A stretch of 64,000 nt of DNA from Chitinophaga ginsengisoli (lineage in GTDB: Bacteria; Bacteroidota; Bacteroidia; Chitinophagales; Chitinophagaceae), in NCBI RefSeq assembly GCF_003014595.1, contig NZ_PYGK01000007.1, forward strand, positions 248,001-312,000. The letters are read 5' to 3'. The notes below the pieces were generated by a model, which did no database searches, was not told where the DNA came from, and saw nothing but the letters and a program-made list of their open reading frames with translations. Below, piece after piece: positions 19,208-27,923 of this stretch (the stretch's first letter is position 1; the number at the start of each line of letters is the position of its first letter). Made by a program: the position numbers and the translations under genes.

Positions 19208-20089
19208 CTAAAAGTTGACAAGGTCCATTTGTTTTTTATAATTCCCCGGAGACAGGCCAGTGATTTTTTTAAATATTTTAGAGAAGTAAAATACATTTTC
19301 AAAACCGGTCTGTGTAGCAATTTCAGCATAGGTCATCTGGGTTGTGACCATCAGGTATTGAGCCCGCTCGATCCTTTTTTCATGTATATATCTTACAGGC
19401 CTTTCCCCGGTGTGTTGTTGAAAAAGGCGTGAAAAATAATCTGTATGCAGGTTCGCCCTTTTTGCCAGGTAGGTTACCGAAAGATCGCGGTGCAGGTTTA
19501 ACTGAATATAGCTGATAGCGCTCAGGATCTTTACCGGCACAGGGCCAGCATCCTTATTCTCAAATATATCCGGTGCCAGAAATCGTGAGACCAATTGTAA
19601 AAGTATGCCATGTGTTTCTGTGAACGTTGCCATGCTTTGCCGGTTATTAAGCTCCTGGTACTCCTTATAAAAAATGTTCTTTTCGTAGATTCTTGGATTA
19701 TCTGAGCGATTGATGCCCCTGCCTGGGTTTATTTCCAGCAAACGGGCGAAGTTCATGATATCAATTTCTGTTGCTTTCACCTTAAGGATAGACCTGTTAT
19801 TGGCAAATAAGGAAATACCATCCGACGACTCCTCAAAAAACTGGACAAAATACTGACTGAGATAGCTCTTACAGAAAAGATTACATAAGGTGAAGCTGGG
19901 GATGATATATAGGAACCCCGGCTCAAGTTTGATCTTCGTCGACACATCCCATATTTCGCCCGCCCCGGCATCAATATAGTATAGTCTGAAATATGGGCTG
20001 ATAACGTTTTTATAATTCCACTTTGAATCAAGATCTACATGATCGACGTTTAATAACGTGAAAGTATGTTTTAGCGCCCTTTTTATCAT
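19208..20089 (-). CDS. AraC family transcriptional regulator
   Basis: About 293 residues if translated from ATG 20089 (MIKRALKHTF); the open frame reaches 20242, but the extra N-terminus does not look like a domain. The N-terminal cupin-like effector domain (PYFRLYYIDAGAGEIWD, EPGFLYIIPSF) is followed by the double HTH AraC domain (LSVTYLAKRANLHTDYFSRLF, ERAQYLMVTTQMTYAEIA, GFENVFYFSKIFKKITGLSP). It is divergent from the GH29/fucose gene block and probably controls it, perhaps responding to fucose or a fucosylated oligosaccharide (inference). Confidence 0.9.
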   Translation of the reverse strand: MIKRALKHTFTLLNVDHVDLDSKWNYKNVISPYFRLYYIDAGAGEIWDVSTKIKLEPGFLYIIPSFTLCNLFCKSYLSQYFVQFFEESSDGISLFANNRSILKVKATEIDIMNFARLLEINPGRGINRSDNPRIYEKNIFYKEYQELNNRQSMATFTETHGILLQLVSRFLAPDIFENKDAGPVPVKILSAISYIQLNLHRDLSVTYLAKRANLHTDYFSRLFQQHTGERPVRYIHEKRIERAQYLMVTTQMTYAEIATQTGFENVFYFSKIFKKITGLSPGNYKKQMDLVNF

Positions 20090-20178
20090 ACGGTGTAATA
20101 AATGAATGAGATTAGCTGAAATGCCTTTTTCTACCACAGCAAAATAAACAAATAGTCGGTTTTGTATAAAAAAAAGTC

Positions 20179-20220
20179 CTGTTAAGCTAAATGTTGAGTG
20201 GGCATTTAACAGTAAGTTTG
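20179..20220 (+). promoter_or_regulatory. Promoter and operator of the fucosidase/fucose gene block
   Basis: A -7 box TAAGTTTG (20213-20220) fits the Bacteroidota TAnnTTTG consensus, with a TTG at 20194-20196 as possible -33 element. An inverted repeat CTGTTAA (20179-20185) / TTAACAG (20206-20212) brackets the -33 region and abuts the -7 box. It lies between the divergent AraC and GH29 genes, a natural place for the AraC protein to act. Confidence 0.5.
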
Positions 20221-20296
20221 ATTTATTGCTTATCAGTCGCAATTTAAGCTGGAGAATATCTGCCGGCTTATATTGAAACTAATAAAACTAAATTCC

Positions 20297-21946
20297 ATGA
20301 AAAGAAGAACATTGATAAAAGGCTTAGCCACGGGTCTGTCATCCTTATATCTTTCTAATCTTTATGCACGCAACCTGTTTGCTTCCCAGGCAGATCATCT
20401 TATGGCTGCAGGCCCGTTTCAGCCCACCTGGGAATCGCTGGGGCAGTACCAGGTACCTGACTGGTTCCGTGATGCGAAATTTGGCATCTGGGCGCATTGG
20501 GGCCCGCAATGTCAGCCCGAACGTGGTGACTGGTATGGCCGCGGTATGTACCAGGAAGGTGGCGATCAATATAAATATCATTTGGAAAAATATGGTCACC
20601 CTTCAAAATTTGGTTTTAAAGATGTGATCAACGAATGGAAGGCGGAGAACTGGGATCCGCAGGAATTAGTTGCTTTATACAAAAAAGCCGGCGCCAGGTA
20701 TTTTATGGCCATGGCCAACCACCACGATAATTTTGATCTGTACGATAGCAAATACCACCGCTGGAATGCTACTAAGCTGGGACCTAAAAAAGATCTCATT
20801 GGCGGCTGGGCAAAAGCAGCTAAAGAACAGGGGCTGCCCTTTGGTGTAACGGTACACGCCTCACATGCCTGGACCTGGTATGAGACGGCCCAGCGCTCTG
20901 ACAAAAATGGACCTTATGCGGGTGTCCCTTATGATGGAAAGCTGACTAAAGCTGACGGGCACAACAAATGGTGGAATGGTTATGATCCACAGGAATTGTA
21001 TGCACAAAACCATACTTTGAGTAAGGACAGTCTTGATGACAATAGCATGGGAGAACATTGGTACTGGGGGAACGGCGCAAGCGTGCCAGACAAAGCTTAT
21101 TGCGATAAATTTTTAAACCGTACGCTTGAGCTCATAGATAAATATAGCCCTGAGCTTGTTTATTTTGATGACAATGCATTGCCGCTTTGGCCGGTAAGCG
21201 ACGTCGGGTTAAAAATAGCAGCGCATTTCTACAATACCAGTATTAAAAAACACGGAAAACTGCAGGCTGCTTTGTTTGGTAAGATGTTGGACGAGCAGCA
21301 ACGCAAGTGTATGATATGGGATATCGAGCGTGGACAAAGTAACCAGATAGAACCCCTGCCTTGGCAAACCGATACCTGTATTGGTAACTGGCATTACGAC
21401 CGTCGCGTGTTTGATAACAAAAGTTATAAAAGTGCTAAAACAGTAATACATACATTGGCCGATGTGGTGAGTAAGAACGGTAATCTTCTACTGAACGTGC
21501 CGGTACGTGGCGATGGTAGCATTGATAGTGAAGAACGCGCAGTAGTGGAGGAAGTGGCAGCATGGATGCAGGTCAACGGTGAAGCTATTTACGGCACGCG
21601 CCCCTGGAAAACATTTGGTGAAGGGCCGGCCATGGAATCAGTTGTAGCTTTGAGCGCACAGGGTTTTAACGAAGGGAAAGGCAAACCATTTGGAGCAGAA
21701 GATATTCGTTTTACTACGAAGGGGAAAACACTTTACGCAATTATGTTAGGCTGTCCACCGGATAAAACGGCATTGGTTAAAACACTGACTGCAAATGATC
21801 GGACAGGAAAAGTTGCCCGGGTTAGCCTGCTGGGAAATGACAGCCTGACCTTTGAGCAAACATCTGAAGGACTAAAGGTGCAGCTGCCGGAACGGCCGGT
21901 GTGCAAAAATGCACTTGTACTGAAAATTGAAGGCGCGATCGTATAA
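20297..21946 (+). CDS. GH29 alpha-L-fucosidase
   Basis: Removes alpha-linked L-fucose. About 549 residues from ATG 20297; the open frame extends 24 bp upstream through a weaker start. The N-terminus MKRRTLIKGLATGLSSLYL has a twin-arginine-like signal. GH29 motifs: AKFGIWAHWGPQCQPE, MAMANHHDNFDLYDSKYHRWN, LVYFDDNALPLWP with the likely nucleophile Asp near residue 291, and KNGNLLLNVPVRGDGSID. In xyloglucan, fucose is alpha-1,2-linked to galactose. The three dehydrogenase/mutarotase genes behind it fit metabolism of the released sugar. Confidence 0.93.
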   Translation: MKRRTLIKGLATGLSSLYLSNLYARNLFASQADHLMAAGPFQPTWESLGQYQVPDWFRDAKFGIWAHWGPQCQPERGDWYGRGMYQEGGDQYKYHLEKYGHPSKFGFKDVINEWKAENWDPQELVALYKKAGARYFMAMANHHDNFDLYDSKYHRWNATKLGPKKDLIGGWAKAAKEQGLPFGVTVHASHAWTWYETAQRSDKNGPYAGVPYDGKLTKADGHNKWWNGYDPQELYAQNHTLSKDSLDDNSMGEHWYWGNGASVPDKAYCDKFLNRTLELIDKYSPELVYFDDNALPLWPVSDVGLKIAAHFYNTSIKKHGKLQAALFGKMLDEQQRKCMIWDIERGQSNQIEPLPWQTDTCIGNWHYDRRVFDNKSYKSAKTVIHTLADVVSKNGNLLLNVPVRGDGSIDSEERAVVEEVAAWMQVNGEAIYGTRPWKTFGEGPAMESVVALSAQGFNEGKGKPFGAEDIRFTTKGKTLYAIMLGCPPDKTALVKTLTANDRTGKVARVSLLGNDSLTFEQTSEGLKVQLPERPVCKNALVLKIEGAIV

Positions 21947-21968
21947 GTATTTATTAGTGCTCTATAAT

Positions 21969-22985
21969 ATGCAGGAAATCACATTGCCGAAAGTAATTTT
22001 TGGCACCAGCGGATTAGGAAATTTATATGTAGCGCTCCCGGATGAGGTGAAGCTATCTATTGTGAATGAAAGCATAAAATGCTCCGCCAAACCTGTTGTA
22101 TTTGATTCAGCAGGTAAATATGGCGCCGGGCTGGCATTGGAAGTGCTGGGCAGGTCCTTAAAACAACTAAATGTCAGCCCTTCGGATGTGCTGATCAGTA
22201 ATAAACTGGGTTGGTTACGTACGGAGTTAAAAACGGCCGAACCCACTTTCGAACCCGGAATATGGCGGGACCTGAAGTACGATGCAGTTCAAAAAATAAG
22301 TTATGAAGGCATCCTGGAATGTTATGAACAGGGAAATGAGCTGCTTGGCAGTTATCATGCGGAGTTGGTGTCTGTGCATGATCCCGACGAATATCTTGCA
22401 GCATCAAAGAGCGAACGGGAACAAACACAGCGCTACCAGGATATCCTGGATGCTTACCAGGCTTTAAATGAATTAAAGAAGGCAGGCAAGGTCAAAGCGA
22501 TTGGAGTGGGCGCAAAAAATTGGCGGATCATAAAAAAAATAGCGGATGATGTAATGCTGGATTGGGTAATGATTGCTAATAGTATGACTGTTCATAGTCA
22601 TCCCGCGGAGTTGGCGGAATTTATGCTAAAGCTTCAGCAGCAGGGGACCGCAGTTATAAATTCTTCTGTTTTTAATGGTGGATTTTTAACGGGATCAGCT
22701 TATTATAATTACCAGTTGACAGATCCGGCAAAAGACAAAAATTTATATCAGTGGCGGCAGCAGTTTTATCAGTTGTGCCTCAATCATAAGATAGAACCGG
22801 TACAGGCATGTGTAATTTTTGGCCTGAATGCACCGGGGGTTACGAGCATCGCACTGAATACTACCCAGGCAGAAAGGGTAGCACAGAATGTTGCATTGCC
22901 CCAGTCAATAATCCCGGAAGGATTTTGGAAGGAAATGGTAGGGCAAGGATTGATTGACAGGGTTTATGCTGCCAGCTACTTATAA
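21969..22985 (+). CDS. Aldo/keto reductase, probable L-fucose (D-threo-aldose) 1-dehydrogenase
   Basis: About 338 residues from ATG 21969 (MQEITLPKVIFGTSGLGNLY); the open frame begins earlier inside the fucosidase gene, but that start gives no known sequence. AKR features: GTSGLG, VVFDSAGKYGAGLALEVLG (Asp, Tyr), ISNKLGW (Lys), ELVSVHDPDEY (His). The resemblance is to the D-threo-aldose/L-fucose dehydrogenase branch that oxidises L-fucose to L-fuconolactone with NAD(P). Position behind GH29 and before the mutarotase supports this; biochemical identity is inference. Confidence 0.85.
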   Translation: MQEITLPKVIFGTSGLGNLYVALPDEVKLSIVNESIKCSAKPVVFDSAGKYGAGLALEVLGRSLKQLNVSPSDVLISNKLGWLRTELKTAEPTFEPGIWRDLKYDAVQKISYEGILECYEQGNELLGSYHAELVSVHDPDEYLAASKSEREQTQRYQDILDAYQALNELKKAGKVKAIGVGAKNWRIIKKIADDVMLDWVMIANSMTVHSHPAELAEFMLKLQQQGTAVINSSVFNGGFLTGSAYYNYQLTDPAKDKNLYQWRQQFYQLCLNHKIEPVQACVIFGLNAPGVTSIALNTTQAERVAQNVALPQSIIPEGFWKEMVGQGLIDRVYAASYL

Positions 22986-23000
22986 ACACTAAAAAAGAAT

Positions 23001-23336
23001 ATGAAAAGATACTGTTTAGCCCTTGATCTGAAGGATGATCCTCAGTTGATAGCGGAATATGAATATTGGCACCAGGCAGAAAATGGCTGGCCCGAAGTTA
23101 AGAGGAGCATACTTGATGCGGGGATTACGGAAATGCAGATCTACAGAACGGGTAATCGTTTAATGATGATTATGGAAACCAATGACCAGTTTAACGCAAC
23201 CGCAAAAGCGGCTGCTGATGCCGGCAATCCTAAAGTGCAGGAATGGGAACAGTTAATGTGGAAGTTCCAGCAGCCTTTACCCTGGGCAAAAGAAGGAGAG
23301 AAGTGGGTAATGATGGAACAGATCTTTCAGCTTTAA
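23001..23336 (+). CDS. RhaM-family sugar mutarotase, probable L-fucose mutarotase
   Basis: 111-residue cytoplasmic protein of the L-rhamnose mutarotase fold: MKRYCLALDLKDDPQLIAEY, a His in EYWHQAENGWPEV, EMQIYRTGNRLMMIMET and the terminal WVMMEQIFQL. Interconverts alpha and beta anomers of a 6-deoxy-hexose. Its place between a putative fucose dehydrogenase and a sugar-type zinc dehydrogenase, 15 bp after the former, favours L-fucose over L-rhamnose. Confidence 0.88.
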   Translation: MKRYCLALDLKDDPQLIAEYEYWHQAENGWPEVKRSILDAGITEMQIYRTGNRLMMIMETNDQFNATAKAAADAGNPKVQEWEQLMWKFQQPLPWAKEGEKWVMMEQIFQL

Positions 23337-23345
23337 TAAAATGAC

Positions 23346-24362
23346 ATGCGAACAATAATTTGTGAAGAGCCAGGAAAATTAGTGCTTAAACAGAAAGAAA
23401 GACTGGCGCCTGGAGAAGGTTACGCCCAGATCAGGATCAGGAGAATAGGCGTTTGTGGTACCGATCTGCATGCGTTTGAAGGCACACAACCCTATTTTAG
23501 CTACCCACGTATTTTAGGACATGAGCTTTCAGGAGAGTTGGTTGAATGTAATGGCGCACCAGGCTTTAAAAACGGTGACATTGTAACATTTATCCCATAT
23601 TTTAACTGCGGTGCCTGTATTGCCTGCAAATCAGGAAAGCCTAATTGCTGTGTTAAGATCAATGTCTGTGGTGTGCACGTTGATGGAGGAATGACCGAAT
23701 ACCTGAATGTGCCGATCAGTGCATTGGTACATGGGGATGGCCTGAGCTATGATGACCTGGCGCTGGTGGAACCCCTGGCTATCGGCGCACACAGTATCAG
23801 GCGGGCAGCTGTAAAACCGGGTGAATTTGTATTGGTCATTGGCGCGGGCCCCATAGGATTAGGGGTAATGGAATTTGCCCGTATTGCAGGTGGCAACGTA
23901 ATTGCCCTGGATGTTAATGCAAAAAGACTAGCATTTAGCAGGGATAACTTGAAAGTAGCGCATGTTATCAATGCGTCAACCGACAATGTGCTGGATCAGC
24001 TTTCTGCTATAACAAAAGGGGAGATGCCTACAGTAGTAATAGATGCCACGGGCAATTTAAAGGCAATAAATAACGGCTTTCAATACATGGCACATGGCGG
24101 CAGATATGTACTGGTTGGTTTGCAAAAAGGGGATATTTGTATGAGCCATCCGGAGTTTCACAAACGTGAAGCTACGTTAATGAGTAGCCGTAATGCAACC
24201 CGGGAAGATTTTTATCACGTCATTGGATCCATAAAAAGTGGGTTGGTACAACCTGGTGCTTACATTACTCACCGTATTGCGTTTGAGAACGTTACAAGTG
24301 AGTTTGAAAGTTTGCCGGATCCATCCAATGGGGTAATTAAAGCTGTTATAGAACTGGAATGA
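23346..24362 (+). CDS. Zinc-dependent medium-chain alcohol dehydrogenase (sugar/aldonate type)
   Basis: 338 residues. Catalytic zinc residues in GVCGTDLHAFEG and GHELSGE; structural zinc cysteines in CGACIACKSGKPNCC; NAD(P)-binding Rossmann motif VIGAGPIGLGVMEFA with a following acidic residue (VIALDVN), which favours NAD. Resembles the L-idonate/threonine/sorbitol-dehydrogenase group. In this context it may oxidise a hydroxyl of a fucose-derived acid, for example a keto-deoxy-fuconate or fuconate intermediate, but the substrate cannot be read from the sequence. Follows the mutarotase by 9 bp and ends the block. Confidence 0.85.
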   Translation: MRTIICEEPGKLVLKQKERLAPGEGYAQIRIRRIGVCGTDLHAFEGTQPYFSYPRILGHELSGELVECNGAPGFKNGDIVTFIPYFNCGACIACKSGKPNCCVKINVCGVHVDGGMTEYLNVPISALVHGDGLSYDDLALVEPLAIGAHSIRRAAVKPGEFVLVIGAGPIGLGVMEFARIAGGNVIALDVNAKRLAFSRDNLKVAHVINASTDNVLDQLSAITKGEMPTVVIDATGNLKAINNGFQYMAHGGRYVLVGLQKGDICMSHPEFHKREATLMSSRNATREDFYHVIGSIKSGLVQPGAYITHRIAFENVTSEFESLPDPSNGVIKAVIELE

Positions 24363-24407
24363 TTGACATATTGAGGAAGCTTATACTTTAATTACATCTA
24401 AAAAAAG

Positions 24408-24435
24408 GCGGTTATTTTTAAACTTTTTGAACCGC
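24408..24435. terminator. Hairpin after the fucose gene block
   Basis: GCGGTT (24408-24413) can pair with AACCGC (24430-24435) across an A/T-rich loop containing TTTTTAAA. It follows the zinc dehydrogenase by 46 bp. The stem is short, so terminator function is only suggested. Confidence 0.3.
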
Positions 24436-24571
24436 TAAATTCCTTTTCTTTGCAATACTTCAGACTGCCGGTAGCAGCACCTATGGCAATACCACGTTTA
24501 ATGAAACCCGAAGCTCAGTAACCCACGTATGCCACTGCAAGACGGTATTTATAATAGAAAAATCATCCAGC

Positions 24572-26491
24572 ATGAAAAAGTTAGTTTTTAATCTACCCAT
24601 TCTTCTGTTGTTTACCATGCCCGCTTTTGCACAAGGCGTCATTGAACACGCGCCTTCCGGTTTTGATTCCCTACGTGCTGGTATACCACATGGACGGATT
24701 GATACCATTAGCTATAACTCGGTAACGGTAGGTAATCCCCGTAAAGCGCTGGTATATACGCCGCCGGGATTTTCCAAAAAGAGTAAATACCCGGTGTTAT
24801 ACTTGTTACATGGCATAGGCGGCGATGAAAAGGAATGGCTGAATGGCGGTACCCCTCAGGTAGTGCTGGACAACCTGTATGCCGAAGGAAAAATTGAGCC
24901 GATGATTGTTGTTATGCCTAACGGCAGGGCCATGAAAGATGACCGGGCCATTGGCAATATTATGGCTCCTGATAAGGTACAGGCGTTTGCTACTTTTGAA
25001 AAAGATCTGTTGAACGATCTCATTCCCCATATACAAAAGAAGTATCCTGTTTACACGGACCGGGATCACCGGGCCATTGCCGGCCTGTCGATGGGAGGTG
25101 GGCAGTCACTGAATTTTGGCCTGGGTAACCTGGACAAGTTTGCATGGATCGGCGGTTTTTCATCTGCGCCAAATACTAAAATACCGGAACAGCTGGTACC
25201 GGATCCCGCGGAAGCAAGGCAGAAAATAAAATTACTCTGGATCTCCTGCGGCGCCAGCGACGGATTGATTACATTCAGTAAACGCACGCATGATTACCTG
25301 CAGAAGAATAATGTGCCGCATATCTATTACATTGAGCCGGGCGTGCACGATTTCAAAGTATGGAAGAACGGGTTGTATATGTTCTCCCAGCTGATCTTTA
25401 AACCGGTGGATACTACCACGTTCTCCAAATATCCTGTAGTGGGCGCGCCTGCTGCAACCAATACGCGCAATGCAAAGTATCCGCAGATATTGGCTGACCA
25501 CCGTGTTGTTTTTCGTGTGAAGGCGCCGGAAGCGCAGAAGGTACAGGTTGATCTGGGCCGCAAGTATGATATGGTGAAAGACACAGGTGGTTTATGGACG
25601 GCAACAACAGATTCTATTGGTGAAGGATTTCATTATTATTCCCTGCTTATAGATGGCGTGGCCGTTGCCGACCCTGCCAGTGAAACTTTTTATGGTATGG
25701 GAAGAATGGCCAGTGGTATTGAAATACCCTTTACGGGTGGCGGCTATTATGCATTAAAAGATGTACCGCATGGAGATATCCGGGTCAGGAAATATTATTC
25801 AAAGGTTACCGGTTCATGGCGCCAGTTGTATATCTACACCCCGCCTGGTTATGATGCAAATATAAACGAAAGATATCCTGTACTCTACATTTTACACGGT
25901 GGCGGTGAAGACGAAACCGGCTGGGCCAGGCAAGGTAAAACGGATCTGATCATGGATAATCTGATCGCCTCAAAAAAAGCGGTGCCCATGCTGATCGTTA
26001 TGCCCGATGCAAATGTAGGTGGTGTTGCCTTTGATGAATCTGCACTGAAGACATTTGAATCAGAACTAAAGGATGTTATTATACCCCTGGTAGAAAAAAA
26101 CTATCGTGCGGAAACAGATCCCAAAAAACGGGCATTAGCCGGTTTATCCATGGGCGGCATTCACACGCTTTATACCGGTATTAAAAACACCGATCTGTTT
26201 TCTTACCTCGGCGTATTCAGTTCGGGCTGGATACAATCCAGGCAGAGTAGTATTGCGGAGGCTCAGTACAATTTTATGAAAACCAATGCGGCCACTATCA
26301 ACAACCACCTGAAATCACTATGGATTGCTATGGGAGGAAAGGAGGATATTGCCTACGGGAACTGCCAGCTGATGCTGGCAAAATTGGATGAATTGAATAT
26401 CAAACACACTTATAGCGAATATCCGGGTGGCCATACCTGGCCGGTATGGCGGAATAACCTGTTTAATTTTGCGCAGCTGCTTTTTCAATAA
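24572..26491 (+). CDS. Double esterase: CE1 - E-set domain - CE1
   Basis: 639 residues with a signal peptide (FNLPILLLFTMPAFAQ). The first alpha/beta-hydrolase domain (about residues 40-290) has VLYLLHGIGGDEKEW, Ser173 in AGLSMGGGQS and His in PGVHDFKVW. An immunoglobulin-like E-set/CBM48-like linker (about 315-400: VVFRVKAPEAQKVQVDLG, GFHYYSLLIDGVAVADP) leads to a second hydrolase domain (about 405-639) with VLYILHGGGEDETGW, Ser526 in AGLSMGGIHT and His in PGGHTWPVW. This is the feruloyl/acetyl esterase type of CE1. Two intact active sites in one polypeptide suggest deacylation of a decorated glycan in the periplasm. The first domain resembles the esterase half of the GH42 fusion at 14554. 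Confidence 0.88.
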   Translation: MKKLVFNLPILLLFTMPAFAQGVIEHAPSGFDSLRAGIPHGRIDTISYNSVTVGNPRKALVYTPPGFSKKSKYPVLYLLHGIGGDEKEWLNGGTPQVVLDNLYAEGKIEPMIVVMPNGRAMKDDRAIGNIMAPDKVQAFATFEKDLLNDLIPHIQKKYPVYTDRDHRAIAGLSMGGGQSLNFGLGNLDKFAWIGGFSSAPNTKIPEQLVPDPAEARQKIKLLWISCGASDGLITFSKRTHDYLQKNNVPHIYYIEPGVHDFKVWKNGLYMFSQLIFKPVDTTTFSKYPVVGAPAATNTRNAKYPQILADHRVVFRVKAPEAQKVQVDLGRKYDMVKDTGGLWTATTDSIGEGFHYYSLLIDGVAVADPASETFYGMGRMASGIEIPFTGGGYYALKDVPHGDIRVRKYYSKVTGSWRQLYIYTPPGYDANINERYPVLYILHGGGEDETGWARQGKTDLIMDNLIASKKAVPMLIVMPDANVGGVAFDESALKTFESELKDVIIPLVEKNYRAETDPKKRALAGLSMGGIHTLYTGIKNTDLFSYLGVFSSGWIQSRQSSIAEAQYNFMKTNAATINNHLKSLWIAMGGKEDIAYGNCQLMLAKLDELNIKHTYSEYPGGHTWPVWRNNLFNFAQLLFQ

Positions 26492-26511
26492 GACTTTGTA
26501 ATTTCGGGTCT

Positions 26512-27108
26512 ATGATCCGGCTGTATGAAAACTTTAACCAATGCAAGGCAAAGGTGGAACTGCTGTATGCGGATGATGTCATGAATATGGCCTTCTGCGA
26601 GTACCGCCGCTCTTCAGAAGATGCCTTCTTTATGCCTTACACTACACTTACCTATGTACGCGAAGGCAGGAAGGTGGTTTTCCTGAACGGTGAATGTTAT
26701 GATATGAAAGGCGGTGATGCGCTCCTTATTCCAAAGAATTCTATTTTATATTCTGATATCATCGTAAAGCGGGAACCCTTCGTAAGCCTGAACCTACTGC
26801 TTGGGGAGGAGGATACGTTGCTCAGTCCTATGGCCTGCCACATTACAGACCGTATGCAGCTCCAGTATTATGCCAGCATGCACAACATGAGCCTGAGCAC
26901 TTTTAAACGATGGTTCAAAAAAGAAGTGGGCAGTAGCCCCGGCCAATGGATGATCGGGAAACGTTTACAACACGCAAAATACCTTCTGCAACACAAGCAG
27001 CAATCGGTGAAGGAAGCCTGTTATGCAAGCGGATTTGAAGATATATCCTATTTTATCCGCAGGTACAAACAGGCATTCGGCCATACACCAGGTCAGACAG
27101 CAATTTGA
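26512..27108 (+). CDS. Short AraC family transcriptional regulator
   Basis: 198 residues, well below the usual 260-300. The N-terminal part has cupin-like strands (MPYTTLTYVREGRKVVFLNG, KGGDALLIPKNS). A complete double-HTH domain follows quickly (YYASMHNMSLSTFKRWFKKE, KRLQHAKYLLQHKQQSVKEACYA is the second part, with GFEDISYFIRRYKQAFG). The usual linker/dimerisation helices between the two domains appear to be missing, as if about 70 residues were deleted. It follows the double esterase by 20 bp and is probably co-transcribed. Confidence 0.8.
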   Translation: MIRLYENFNQCKAKVELLYADDVMNMAFCEYRRSSEDAFFMPYTTLTYVREGRKVVFLNGECYDMKGGDALLIPKNSILYSDIIVKREPFVSLNLLLGEEDTLLSPMACHITDRMQLQYYASMHNMSLSTFKRWFKKEVGSSPGQWMIGKRLQHAKYLLQHKQQSVKEACYASGFEDISYFIRRYKQAFGHTPGQTAI

Positions 27109-27162
27109 CCTTTTTGTCCTATTTCCTCATATTCCTGCGCCGTACTTTTATTAAAAAAAAAT

Positions 27163-27519
27163 ATGATCTCACGCGAACAGGCCCTGCAATTTGCAGACGA
27201 ATGGGTAGCCGCATGGAACGCGCACGACCTTGATGCGGTACTCGCACACTATACGGAAGATTTTGAAATGAGCAGTCCCTTTATACTGCAGATGGGCATC
27301 AACCCGGATGGCTGTCTCAAAGGAAAGGAAAACGTACGGAATTATTGGGAAAAGGCGCTGGTGAAATATCCTGATCTTCATTTCGATCTGCACGAAGTTT
27401 TATCGTGCATGAATACTGTGATCATCTATTATACGAGTGTTAAGGGAAAGAAAGCGGCGGAATTTTTCGTATTCGATCAGGATGGGAAGGTGTTCCAGGC
27501 GATGGGACATTACAATTAG
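27163..27519 (+). CDS. NTF2-like / SnoaL-like small protein
   Basis: 118 residues with the NTF2-fold pattern: helix ALQFADEWVAAWNAHDLDAVLAHY is split by the typical W..HD motif, then FEMSSPFI, GKENVRNYWEKAL and a terminal FVFDQDGKVFQAMGHYN. Members bind or isomerise small molecules, but the fold does not predict a substrate. Starts 54 bp after the AraC gene. No export signal, so cytoplasmic. Confidence 0.72.
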   Translation: MISREQALQFADEWVAAWNAHDLDAVLAHYTEDFEMSSPFILQMGINPDGCLKGKENVRNYWEKALVKYPDLHFDLHEVLSCMNTVIIYYTSVKGKKAAEFFVFDQDGKVFQAMGHYN

Positions 27520-27546
27520 CCCACGCTAAGCCTTATCCATTGTATT

Positions 27547-27722
27547 CGGTACAGATGTATTTTTTGCGCTGGCAGGCGAAAGCCGCTGCTAAAAGTAAAG
27601 AATCATCTGTACCGATATGATGGGCCACTTCCTGGAAGTGGTTAATACAACGGGATGGATGCCGGACTTGTAAACACTATATTCGATAATCGAATATGAC
27701 AGAATAGCAGTCATCTTCTGTC
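27547..27722. repeat. Cluster of inverted repeats in a 0.4-kb gap
   Basis: The region between the NTF2-like gene and the third operator has no gene but three dyads: CGGTACAGATG (27547-27557) with CATCTGTACCG (27604-27614), an 11-bp perfect match; ATTCGATAATCGAAT (27681-27695), a 6-3-6 palindrome; and GACAGAA (27698-27704) with TTCTGTC (27716-27722). They could be regulator sites or a structured RNA. The role is unknown. Confidence 0.45.
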
Positions 27723-27821
27723 CCGGAGCAAAGTGGAATTTCGCGGTAGTCACAGTATGTCGATACTAAAAGAAAGGGCCCCTAAAGAAGTTAAACCTGC
27801 AGAATTCCTATGAAAAATCAG

Positions 27822-27893
27822 CATTTGAAACATTTCCTACCATAGTCTGCAACTTTTGAGAACCCCGCCTCAAAGAACATCTCCGTAGTTTTA
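27822..27893 (+). promoter_or_regulatory. Candidate HTCS operator and promoter of GH74, copy 3
   Basis: Direct repeats CATTTGAAACATTT (27822) and AGTCTGCAACTTTT (27844) again start 22 bp apart, and the -7-like box TAGTTTTA (27886-27893) begins 42 bp after the second repeat, exactly as in copies 1 and 2. The predicted transcript would start near 27900 and pass through a 43-codon ORF before GH74. Confidence 0.68.
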
Positions 27894-27923
27894 CAACATT
27901 CAGTTAAGAGAATAATTGCCGTT

